The notes under the pieces are model-generated. The model worked only from the letters and a program-made list of their open reading frames with translations. It ran no database searches and was not told the DNA's origin. A stretch of 64,000 nt of DNA, from positions 112,015 through 176,014 of the forward strand of contig VIIQ02000193.1 in assembly GCA_007449985.2 (NCBI GenBank), given 5' to 3'. Below, in pieces: positions 23,728 through 35,226 of this stretch. The stretch comes from Desmodesmus armatus (taxonomy: Eukaryota > Chlorophyta > Chlorophyceae > Sphaeropleales > Scenedesmaceae). The translations under genes and the position numbers were made by a program. How positions within the stretch are numbered: position 1 is the first letter of the stretch; each line of letters begins with the position of its first letter.

Positions 23728-24658
23728 ATGGCGGGCGAGGGCGGCTCTGGTGTGCTGCGGCACAGTCCCTGTGCTCTATCTGCTGATCAGCTGGACACCC
23801 TGACCGTGGAGCAGCTGCGGGCCTGTCTGCGGATCGTGGTGCGTTCTGAACATGCTGGCTGATCTCATCAGCATCTGCAACGGCAGTGCATGCTTCGCAG
23901 CTGCCCTTACACAAACCTTGGGGACAACAGATCTTCCTTCTTCCTTGCTCATGCAGGGCCTGAGAACAACCTACAAGCTCAAACAGGAGCTCGGTGAACG
24001 TCTGAAAGACTACTGTGACAGCTTCCCCAACGCCGAGGCATCTTTTGAAGCAGCTCAGCTTGCACAGCAGCTGTTCTATGCCAACAACTTCAAGGAGAGG
24101 CAAAGCAAGCTCAAGATGCTACAGACCCAGGTTCGCAAAGCAGCAGAAGTGTCAGTGCATCCGCAGTACCTTGCTGCTGCCCTCCCTCCGGCACAGCAGC
24201 ACCCGCAGCTTGCTGTTGCAGGAGGCGTGGCCAAAAAGGGCCGCCCGCCCAAACCAGCAGCAGCTGCGGCGGCGCATGCAGGCAGGGGCAGTTATTCCCC
24301 GCCCCCAAGCTCCAGCACACACATCAGCAGCGATAATGATACAGGGCTTGAGCAGGAGCAGCAGCCCTCACGGGGGCTGCAGCAGCAGCAGGAGCTGACA
24401 GCAGCAGTTGCTGAAGGCCACACTGCCCAGCCACCCAACCCGCCGGCGCGCCCGCAGCAGCAGCAGCACCGCAGGAAGGCATACACGCCGAGGAGTACAG
24501 CAGCAGAAGCACCAGCAGCAGGCGGTACCTCCGCTGCTGCTCCTGCCACAGCGCAGCACAGCACAGCACGCAGGTCGAAGGCGACCCACCCTCACCAGCA
24601 GCACCAGTACAGCAGCGCCTCAAATGCAGGTCGACCCTACCACTTGCTTACTGCATAA
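23728..24658 (+). CDS. SAP-domain and AT-hook protein, first of two tandem copies
   Basis: Exon 1 (23728-23838) starts MAGEGGSGVLRHSPC and holds the first helix of a SAP-like DNA-binding motif (LTVEQLRACLRIV). Exon 2 starts at 23957 (GLRTTYKLKQELGERLKDY) and completes it. A KKGRPPKP AT-hook follows near 24230, then an Ala/Gln/Pro-rich tail to a stop at 24658. The same two-exon start recurs at 27251. As read, this copy ends after the low-complexity tail and so lacks the PHD and PINIT-like regions of the downstream copy. It may continue through further splicing, since a PHD-like Cys/His pattern lies at 25552-25716. A role in chromatin or sumoylation is inferred from the second copy only. Confidence 0.65.
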
Positions 24659-27250
24659 GCTCATTGCCTGTACACTGCAAAACAGCCCTGGAGTGGTTCA
24701 CCTCCCGCTTAGGAATGGTGCACAAGCCTTGTTGAGCGTGGTGGCTTTCTTGTGGTGAGCGTGGTGGCTTAGGATATCAAGGATGAGCTGCAGTCAGCGC
24801 GATTATTGAGTTTTGTCAGTGTTGTTGGTGGTACGTTGTCACAGTGTACCCATCCCCAGAGATGGATGGGTCCATGCCCAGGTTTGTTGCAAGGGGGGCT
24901 TGGGCGCGCCAGTTGCTTTATATGATGGAGTTGCTTTTGTGGTGGTGACTAGCAGTTGCCTGACTGGTTGCGCACGGCCATGTCCCTGCATGTGAGATAC
25001 AGCCTAGGACTCATCCTGACGCACTCTGAATGGTTTGGCAGAGCAGGTGGGCGCTGTCAGAGGGGCTGACAGCGCTGAGTGTGCTGGGCTTGTTGCGGTG
25101 GGCAGTGAGAGCGCTAGCCACAGTGCAGTATTGATATTCACAATGGCTCTGTCTCCCTGCAGGCTGGTGCATCACGTGGGGTTGCTTTCAGTTTCATGAT
25201 CAGCAGTGGCCTTAGTGGTTGCGCACGGGCTCGTCATTCTGTTTGCATGTCAGATACATCGCGGCCCAGGGCTCATCCTGGGTGCACGTTGCATGATCTG
25301 GCAGGGCAGTTGTTCACCCTCGGGCATACAGCATGACATCAATGGGCTGACAGCGGTGGCGGCTGTTGAGCCCTTGCTGCTGTACAATGCCAATGATAGG
25401 CCACCATGGCTCCATCCCCATGTTTGATGTTCGTGTTGGCTGGTTGGTGTCTTGAATTGCGTTGTTGGCGGCTTGGTGGGTGTGTCGTTTACGAGGACAG
25501 GATTCATGTTGGTGTCAACATGCAGGCTGTGTATTTCTAGCGGGTCATCAGTGTGTTGTGTGCGACGCAGACGGATGGCACCGCCAGCAACTGAGCTGGG
25601 TTGTGTGCAGTGCCTGCCTAAGGACAGGGATGCACTTGTATTGCATGGAGGACAAGTTGTCCCCAACTGTGGGCAGCACTTGCCCCGCCTGTTCAGCATG
25701 GCTGCACATGGCCTGCAGGACAGCTGTCATACATGTTGATAAACAGCAAGGTAGACTTGTACAACACCGTCACTGCTCAGGAGTTTGTTTATACGTCACC
25801 AAGTTGGCTCAGACATGGCATGACCCACAGTTGCGTTAGACAGTGTACGACTTGCTAGGTTCTGGGGAGATCTAATAGGCCCCATGTTTCAAGGACAGAA
25901 GGTGGCTTTGCAAGGTTGATGCTCTGCAGAAGGGCTGTTACCCTTTGAGCTGTGCTTGATTGAGGACAGTTGTGGCTTAGAGCCTGTTGGCAAAGTGTAA
26001 CATCCTCAAAGGCTGATGTGCCTTCAGGGGTGTGGTTACTGAGTTGCTTTGCGTGCATATGAGCAAGAATGCAGTGCATGCAGCAGGCCGGCTGTTCTCC
26101 TTGCTGTGCTTGCTTTCTGCCTATCAGAAACGTGCCATGCTGAGCGATGGGTTTGTTTTGAGCAATCCGCCCAACAGCTTCCATGGCCAGCTGCACATGG
26201 GCAATGGTGTTTGCTTGCTGTGCTTAGCGTGATGCTGGGTTGCTTCTGCTGCAGTACCATAGGGACTGTCTGCTGCAATGTTTGTGCTGCATTCCAGGGC
26301 AAGGTGTCCATGAGCACAAACAATCGTATTTGGCACGCACTCTGCAATCCATCTGCTAGCTGCATGTGTTGCTGCCCCAAGGCAACACAGGCAGTCACTG
26401 AGTGCCCATCTCAATACCGTACCTTCCCAAAGTCCACTTGTTGGCGGTCAGGGCCTGTTTGCCTGTAATGTAGCAGCAGGTGCTATCCATATCCATCCGG
26501 CTATGCACACGCAGCGTGCTACACGCTGATGAGACCGTTCCAGGGGTGGTCACAACCGGGATGCGACTTTGGCTTTGGCCTCCTTTCAGAGTTTGGAGGC
26601 AACAAACTGTGACGGCGCATCGTCACCAGAGTTATTGCATCAGCCCAGACAGAGTGTTGTTGACAGCAGCCCAGCCCAGCAGGAGGAACAGCCCGCATGA
26701 CCCAGCACTGATGATCACAGTGGAGCTTTGATGCAACATCCAGCCCAGCAGAAGGGCAGCAACTGGCCAGACACCTTCATGTCACAGTGAGCCAAGGGTT
26801 TGGGGGCCCCGAAGCTCGTCTAGCTTCAGCTGCACATGCATATGCATCACTAATGCATTACTACTTCTTTTCGTTGGCAGACACGGCAGCTTCAGCCTCT
26901 GCGATCTTATTACAACGGCGCATCGTCACCACATCTGCTTGCTCAAGCAGAAGCTTTCAGCTTCATAAGGTGCAACTGTACTCTCTGGATCCTTTCTGAA
27001 GCAAAAGATGGGTGCCAGCTGGCGCCTGCATTCAAACATCCTGCGCGGTTTCATCCTATTGGACACACCTTGGTCTCTAGTCATGATCCTGAAGCACTTA
27101 TCCTGCTGTATCAAGCGTATTGCACCACTTGCCATGCGCCTACACATATGTAGCTCATTTCGTGGAAAGCAAGCATCGCCGTGAGTCAGCAGCAACCACT
27201 GAGATCCTGAAGCCCGCAAAGCACGCTTTATTGCTTCAATAGTGGTGGGA
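24659..27250. other. Spacer between the SAP-domain duplicates, with a possible PHD exon
   Basis: Mostly GT-rich sequence without supported exons. A + strand open frame at 25552-25716 shows C-x2-C-x14-C-x2-C-x5-H-x2-C-x12-C-x2-C, the spacing of a C4HC3 PHD finger, directly after a CAG acceptor-like site. It could be a downstream exon of the first SAP gene or a chance pattern. The interval repeats short phrases such as 'gcgcatcgtcaccag'. Confidence 0.45.
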
Positions 27251-28143
27251 ATGGAGCCCGAGAGCGGCTCCGGTGTGCTGCGGCACAGTCCCTGCGCTCT
27301 CTCTGTTGATCAGCTGAACAGCCTGACAGTGGAGCAGCTACGCTCTTGTCTGCGCATCGTGGTGCGTTTCTATCCTTTCCCTATGTACCTTCAGCACCAG
27401 CAACGACATTGCATGCTTCGTACCTGCACCTACAGAAACTTCAAACATGTGGTGTTTCTTCCTTGCCCATGCAGGGCCTGAGAACCACCTACAAGCTGAA
27501 ACACGAGCTCGGGGAGCGTTTGAAAGACTACTGTGACAGCCTTCCAGACCTCAAATCATCCTCTGAAGCAGCGCAGCTTGCACAGCAGCTGTACATCACA
27601 AACCATAACAAGGAAGTGCAAAGCAAGGTCAGGCAGCTACAGAGCCATGCTCGCAAAGCAGCAGCAGCAGCAGCGTCAGCACACGGGCACTCCCTTGCTG
27701 CTACACTCCCGTCTGCACGGCAGCACCCGCAGCTCGCCACTGCAGGGGGGGTGGCAAAAAAGGGGCATGCACACAAACCACCACCGCCACCAGCCCCAGC
27801 AGCAGCAGCAGCACATGCTGCTGCTAGAAGGGGCAGTTACTCCCCGCCCCCTACCCCAGCACACACAGCAGCAGGGATGATGCTGCAGGGCTGGAGCAGG
27901 AGCAGCAAGCTCTGCAAGGGCTTCAACAGCAGCAGCAGCTGCAGGACTACACAGCAGCATTCCCTGAAGGCTCCACTGCCGCGTCACCCAACCCACAGCA
28001 GCAGCAGCAGCAGCAGCACCGCAGAAAGGCATACACGCCAAAGAGTGCAGCAGCACTAGGAGCAGCGGCAGCAGCACCAGCAGGTGCAGCAGTCACCCCA
28101 GGGGGTCCACCCACCCCTGGTGTGGCACCAGATGCAGGGGGCA

Positions 28144-28174
<31 letters not shown>

Positions 28175-30656
28175 ACCTATCACAGCACAGCGCAGCACAG
28201 CACGCAGGCCAAGGGTGACTCCCCTCCAGCAGCAGCAGCAGCAGTACAGCAGTGCCCCAACTTCAACAACACCCCCAGCATCAGAGGTGCCAGCGACACT
28301 GTCAGCGCCATCACCCTACCTCTACCCCGCCACAGCAGAAACAGCAGCAGCAGCAGCAGCAGCGGCACCGCCCCTTGGCTTCATCCCCACCGTGCCCCCC
28401 GCTGCCCCAACCACCCTGGTGCCCTTCAGCGGCCCCACTGCTGCTGCTGCTGCCGGCAGCATTACACACCCCGGCAGCAGCAGCAGCATCTTTGGCGGCA
28501 GCAGCAGCAGCAGCATGCCGGCTCGGATCATGGCCCTCCCTCAAATGGATCCAGCTATCCTGGCATTTGCCCTAGGCTCTCCCATGCTGGCGCAAGCTGC
28601 AGGCCACACCAATACTGCTGCAGGGCTTGCCTTCAGGTGTCCCTGTGGCGGCTCTGCCGGCAGCAGTGGCGGCAGCAGTGGCAGCAATGGCGGCAGCAGT
28701 GCAGCCGCCGCGGCGCTCCCCACCCCGCAGCAGCAGCAGCCGGCGCTGGTGTTTTGCAGGGTGTGTGGCATCATTCAGCATGAGGAGTGCTTCAAACCCA
28801 CCAGCCTTGCTACTGCTGCTGCTGCTGGCGTCACTCGACCAGCAGCAGCAGTGGTGTCACCACACATGTGCGACATCTGCAGGCTTGTAGCAGCAGCAGG
28901 GTTGACTGGCTGCCGCCTGCAGTCACCGCTGCTGCTGCCACCCCGCCTGCTCACACCCTGTAGTGACACACTCAGCTCCCTTGCTGCTCATGCTGCTGCT
29001 GGCGCTTCCACTGCTGCTGCTGCCGCAGCGGCGGCTGCTCCATCAGCAGCAGCAGCAGTAGGGTTGCACTCAGCTGCTGCAGGGATGACAGGAGGCCCAG
29101 CTGGGCCTGGGGTGGGTGAGGTCATGGGTTCAAATCCTGGTGCTCCCCTGCAGATGTCTGCGGGCTGCTTCTGGCTCCCCTCAGAGTTCCAACCCACCCT
29201 ACAAGCAGCAGCCGCAACAGCTGACAGAGGTGTTCAGCAGCAGCAGCAGACAGGACTGGTAGACATACTGGCAGGCTGTTTGAAGCTTGCAGATGGCAGC
29301 AGTGGCAGCAGTGGTGCAATACCCAGCCAGTTTTCAGCAGCAGCAGCAGCAGCAGCAGCGGGAGGAGCCACTGGGCACTCCCTCCTGCAGGGTTGCTGCT
29401 TCCAGTGGCCCCCAGGTAGCTGCTCCCTGATGGTCAATGGGAGGGAAGTGCAGCTGCAGCCTGCTGGAGCTACTGCTGCTGCTGCTGCTGTTGGTGGTGG
29501 TGGTGGTGGTGGTGGTTCAGGGGGCATGAGTGGGCTGGTCAGTGTTGCGGGTCTGTCAAGGCTTGGCAGCAATGACATCATCACGACGTGCTCAGGTGAG
29601 ACGGAAGCCAGGAAGGGGGGGGTGGGGGAGATTAGGGTGAGGGATGTGTTTATACACCATGTATGTGTGTGTCGACAGAGAGACTGCATGCGTGCACATG
29701 CATGCTGGCTAGCAATCATCCGACAAGGATGATGTGTGTGTGTGTGTGTGGACAAGGATGGTGTGTGTGTGGGGGGGGGGGGTGTAGGCGCAGGGTGTGG
29801 CAGCAGTGACATCATTATTGTCAGATGCTCAGGTGAGGGTGTGTCACTACTCTGCACATTGTTGGGCCTGCACATACTGTGGCTGGGGTTGTGTGCATTC
29901 TATACCACTGGTTGCGCCACCTGGAGGGGGGTGGGATCGGATTCTGGGGCAAGGTGTCTTGACAGGCAGATCTGACGCTTTGTCCAATAGAACCCACAGT
30001 CGACAGCAGGGTCAGCAGGTCAGGAACAGGAAACGGGCGAGTCCAGTGTGCATGGATAGCATTCACACATGCGTGTGTGTGACGCTGCACAGCCGCTGCT
30101 GTGCTGCAAGCATACTTCACAGCAGGGGAATCAGTTGAGGGGTCCATCAGTTGAGAAGGTGTTATTCAGTTTGCATGAAAACATCCATGCCCCCCCCCCT
30201 CTACCGCGCTGCCTCCTCCCTCTTCTCCACCATTACATGAAGTTGTTCCTCACCCCACATGCCCTCTCGCCCCTCATGTTATGTTCAAACCACCACCACT
30301 GACGCCTGCTGTTGCTGCTACTGCTGCTGCTGCTTGAAACCACAGATCCAGGCCGTTACGTCCTCTTCGTGGCAGCAGCCATCCACAGCAGCAGCACCAG
30401 CAGCAGCAACAATGCTGCCGGCCAGGTTGTGTCCATCGCCCCTCTCCAGTACCACGGCAGCAGCAACACACCAGGGGCCCAACACTCACTCCCACCAGGC
30501 CAGCAGCAGCAGCAGCAGCAGCAGTATCCAGGCACAGCAGCAGCACTAGGTGCTCACCAGCTATCCACACTAGGCCTTGGTAGCAACTCATCATACTCAA
30601 TAGGCCAGCCAGCATCACTTGATGGCGGCCGCAGCGTCTACCAACAACAACAACAA

Positions 30657-30693
<37 letters not shown>

Positions 30694-31008
30694 CGGGGAC
30701 GGCAGCAGCAGGTGCTGCTGGTGACTTTGCCTTCTTGGCTGCTGTTGGCAGCAATAACATGCTTATCACGGATACTGAGATCGACCTGCTGGCAGCACAC
30801 CTCGACGGCCAGGGCACTGCTGCTGCTGCTGCTGCTGGTGTCACTAGTGACACCGCTGCTGCTGCTGCTGCTGGTGCGGCTGGTGACATGGGGCTGATGC
30901 AGCAGCGCAGCAGCAGCAGCAGTGGCGGTAGGCAGGGGCATAATGCAGCTGCGGCAGCAGCAAGTCCAGCAGCCGGTGTGATGCTGAGTCAGCTGTTCCC
31001 CAGGGGTG

Positions 31009-31054
<46 letters not shown>

Positions 31055-32140
31055 TGCTCCTGCTCCTGCTGATGCTTCTGGTGGCAGCTTGGTGCGGCTG
31101 CAAGGCAACTGCAGTTTCATTCCTGGCCTCCCTGCTCACCTACAGCCTGGGTGGGTGGGGACCGCCAAACCTGCTGCTGCTGCTGCTGTTGAAGACCAGT
31201 CTACAGCAGCAGCAGAAGCGGCAGCAGTGTATGACGGTGGTGGCATGGCGAGTGCGGAGATGTTTGCTGTGTTTGAGACCATCGACAGCGCAGACAGCTA
31301 CATGGAGCGGGCACTGCAGGGCACAGTCAGGCAGCGGCAGCAGCAGGGATTTGCTGCTGCTGCTGCTGATGCCCCTTGGGGGTCTATGTCTCAAGAGGAG
31401 GGGGTCCTCCTGCAACAGCAGCAGCAGCAGCAGGGGTCCTACCAGCAGCAGCAGCAGCAGACAGGGGTTGGTCTGGGCGCCGGCAGCAGCAGCAGCAGTG
31501 GCGGCGCTGCTGCAGTTCCAGCAGCAGCAGCAGCAGCAGCAGTCACACCCTTTGGACTGCCACAGGTCAACTATGACGTCACTGCAACCGCCAGCGGCAG
31601 CGGGGGTGGTTTCTCAGGCCTTAACCCTGGTGACGTCACCCCTACTGCTGCTGCTGCTGATCATGCGGACGAGGCAGTTAGCATGAGTGACCTCAGCATG
31701 CGATTACTAAGCCTCTCACTCTTACAGCCGATGTCACCCGGTGGTGGGGGTGGGGGTATGATGAGCACTGAGCTCCCACATATGGACAGTGGGGCAATGT
31801 GGGCTCAGCTGGGGGGGTATGAGGGGTTCTGGAGCCCTAGGCAACAGCGAGGAGGGGCAGGGGGTGGGGGAGGTATGATGGTGGATTCTTCTGGTGCAGC
31901 AGGTGGTTTAGGGTTCTTTAGTCCTATGGCTCACCGGGGAGGGGGAGGGTTACCTACAGCAGTAGGGCTGCTGAATCCCGGAGCAGCAGCAGCAGCAGCA
32001 GGTGGTGGGGGTGGGAGCAGCAGCGGGGGTTTCTGCAGTCCGAGGGGTCTGCAGGGTGGGGGTTGGAATGTGGCCACAGGCGAGTTGTCAAACCCACCCC
32101 CGTCGGCAAGGCGGTACACCAACAACCTGTACAGCGGCGC

Positions 32141-32176
<36 letters not shown>

Positions 32177-32879
32177 CGACAGTAGTGCCAGCATGGCAAT
32201 GGACATTGCTGACCTGCTTGCCTCGCCGCCACCAAACCTTGGACGCGGCAGCACTACTGCTGCTGCTGCTGCTGACCAGAGGCGGGGGATGGTCCTGTCC
32301 TTCAGTCCCTTCTGGCAGCCGCAGAATCGCAGGACAGCACTCCTTGCTGCTGCTGCTGCTGCTGATGGAGGTCCAGGTTCAGTTGTGCAGGGTCTGCCAA
32401 TGGGGGACGCCGGTGGCTCCTTACCCCAGCAGCAGCAGCAGCAGTACCTGCCGTTGGCGATGCTGCCGCCTGCCGGCAGCAGGCGGCAAGCAGTGAATGG
32501 TGGTGGCAGTAGCAATGCAGGGCTGGGGGTTGGTAACGACATGGATATCTCAGGGCCGAATGCGATCGGTACCACAGGGGGTGCAAGGGCAGCGGGTGGA
32601 GGAGGGGGTGAAAGTGGTTCTACAGGCAACCCAGCAGCAGCAGCAGCAGCAGGAGACAGGCAGGCAGGAGAGACAGTACCTGCAGCAGCAGCAGGCAGCA
32701 GGGGGCAAGGAGGGGCTCCCACAGGGATGGTAGGTCAGGGTGGTGTTGGTGGGGCCAGTAGCAGGGGCATGATGCTGTCTCACACAGGACCCCAGCAGCA
32801 GCAGCAGCAGCAGCACCAGCAGCAGCAGCAGCAGCAGTGTGCTAGGCCACAGGGAGGGCAGTATGTCCAGGACCTTTGA
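27251..32879 (+). CDS. SIZ/PIAS-like protein (SAP, PHD, PINIT-like) with no visible SP-RING
   Basis: Exon 1 (27251-27361) and exon 2 (from 27475) encode the SAP-like motif LTVEQLRSCLRIV/GLRTTYKLKHELGERL. The open frame then shifts by one base near 27851-27857, by comparison with the first copy. It runs open to the donor near 29594 through Ala/Gln tracts, a PHD-type finger (CPCG at 28637, CRVC-x4-H-x2-C at 28755, CDIC at 28867) and a PINIT-like end (CCFQWPPGS, LMVNGREVQL, DIITTCSG). After an intron, the last exon (about 30345-32879) starts DPGRYVLFVAAAI. It is then over 800 residues of poly-Gln, poly-Ala, poly-Gly and poly-Ser. SIZ/PIAS proteins normally carry an SP-RING after PINIT; none is seen. 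Nuclear SUMO-pathway or chromatin function is inference. Confidence 0.65.
29595..30344 (+). other. Intron of the SIZ-like gene with an echo exon
   Basis: Carries (GT)n-G(n) blocks near 29736-29784. At 29795-29832 it has a degraded copy of the preceding exon end: GCGSSDII...CSGE followed by a GTGAGG donor, matching GSNDIITTCSGE at the donor near 29594. Confidence 0.6.
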
Positions 32880-35226
32880 ACAGACAGCAGGCGGTTGCAG
32901 CCGGGGTTGGGCAGACAGCAACGGCGGCGGCAGGAGCGGCGGCGGTGGCGGCACTGTCGGCACATGGCATATGCGCTCACTGCCAGGTTTTGTTGCACAG
33001 CGCTGTTGCGACAGAGGGTTTGTTCAGGAGCACGGTGCGGCGCTGTTGTTAGCAGCGCAATGCAGCCAGCGATGCATGCTGTCCTGCTGTGCAAGAAGCA
33101 CGAAAGCTGAGGGTGATGTCGTGCAGCAGCAGCAGCAGAGCAGAAGCAAGTGCGTGGAGACACTGGCAGGCTAGGAGGGTGTCCACTTTTTCGTAGGCGA
33201 TGTGGAAAGCAGCAGTAGCAGTAGCCATGGCAGCAGCAATAGCAGCAGCAGCAATAGCAGCAGCAGTGTTGGTAGCAGCAGGGGCAGTTGCAGTAGCAAC
33301 AGTGTTTGGAATGTCCATGTACTTGATTGTACTTGATCCCATACCTCAAAAGGTCTACGCCCCACTTAGTCCGTCACACAGTTGGGGGGGGGCTGCGCCC
33401 CCCCCAACCCCCCCCCGCTTTTTCCTGGGGGGCTGCGCCCCCCCAGACCCCCCTGCTGCTCTTCTCAATCCAGTGACAAGGGGTCGTCGGGTTCAGGGAG
33501 TTGTGTAGTTTGACAGTCCCAGGTCTCTCCCGTGCAGTGGCAGTCCAAGTTGAGTCCTTTCCGGCCATGTTTTGAGCCTCAATGTCTCACAATGTTCTGT
33601 CTTGGTGTGGTGTGTGTGGGTGTGTGGCGGTATGTGTGCCCTTGCTGTACAACTGCCTGAGCATGTGTCTGTTCAAAGGTGTCAAAGCGGATTTGGTCAG
33701 CGCTGATTGGGTGGTTGAATCGGGGTGGTGGATGTGCGGGTCAGTATTTGTTGATCATGACCAGAGATCCTTCTAGCAAGGGTGTGTTGTGTGACGGTCC
33801 ACATCAGCGCCGCCATAGGTATGGTTGGCCCATTTTCCACATGTAACTGCCACGGTTCACACGATATCAGGACCACAGCTCCTCGGCCATGCACACACGA
33901 CGCCCACGACCCGTGCTGCACACACCGATGGCAAGCGCACACACTCCGAGGTTGGGCACAGTTAGCTTTGGTGGGTGGGGGCCCACACAGCATTGCGGTA
34001 GATGCTGGCGCAATGCAGCCCATTCCTCTTCCTGTGTGCATGGACAAACCTGCCACCGGGCGCGACAACAACCCGTCACTGGTGCCATGCATGCATCGGC
34101 CAAAGTGCCAGCAGTCACAAACAAACAAGCAAGGCCAGGCCAGCCACATGTGTAGTACACAGGCGTCATTTTGAGTGTGATCAACGGTGGAATTGTGGCG
34201 ACCAGCACACCACAACAAGGCAGTTGTTGTGGCACACAGCATCCGTTTGGCTGCCACTATATCAAGTCCATAGTGCCGTCTGAAAACCAACACAACTTGA
34301 TGCCACATGACTGCAGTCAGTACGCGTGCTTGTGGCACAGCAACCAGCGAGCATGGTGATGCGCAACTGACAACGGCAACTCTTTTAGGGACAGCAGGCA
34401 ACAACAAGCCAGCCACAAACTAGCCCAGCGTGAAGTCTTCCAAGGACAGAAACTAACAGGGTGGGTGACCTGAGGACTCTGTGCATGTGCAAATCTGTCA
34501 CCGGGAGCCACAAGCAGCAGGTGCCGGAGTCGTGCATGCACAGGTCAACTTGTCCAGCAGGAACACTGCAAATGACAACAATGCAAGCAGCGCTTCCACC
34601 GTTGCACCAGTCGAAACCAAACAACTATTTGCCACCAGCAGAACAGGACCAGCCGTCGCAACGTGACCACGGCCAAGAACTGCCCTGTTTGTGCAACAAG
34701 CGGCCAGCAACAAGTGTATCGATCACAACAGTCAGCCTGCAAAATGTCTGTATGGCACAACAGACGGCATGAGTATTTGTGCGTCACGCACCATGAACAA
34801 GGCAGTCAGTATGGAGTCCAACATGATCTCTGTACGCACCCAAAAAGAATCAGTCCAGGCAGCCATCTATGGACCCTCCACCACAACATTTCAGTCACCT
34901 GGTGTTGCGGCAAGCGGCACCAGCGCGCATCGATACTAGTCACAAGTCACAACAGCCAGGAAGTCAACTGTGTTTGTACCCCACGAGGCGGCCACTTTCA
35001 GCAAGGCCCTAGTCAAAGATAAAGATAAAGATAAAGATACAGAGACACCCCCTTGGTCTCTTAACGCCATAGGACTCCGTCCCATTAGTCAAGCCTGCAT
35101 CTGTCCCAACCACACACTAGTCAAAGCAGTCATTCTAGCACCATTTCACAGTCATACAGTGGTGTGTCATGCTGCTGTGCTGGCCCATTGATCTGGGGGG
35201 CAAGCGCTGACAGCGTACGCGTCCTA
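32880..35226. other. Intergenic; probably contains the Helitron 3' end
   Basis: No supported gene. Two copies of the palindrome GGGGGGCTGCGCCCCCC lie near 33386 and 33427. An AAAGAT micro-repeat lies at about 35017-35037. The Helitron gene to the right ends at 35227 on the - strand, so its 3' terminus (a CTRR end with a small hairpin) should be in this interval. I could not identify it. Confidence 0.45.

Noticed and set aside
26049..26468. Cys-rich + strand frame as a second zinc finger
   Set aside because: Cys spacing does not fit a known finger and there is no acceptor or donor around it.
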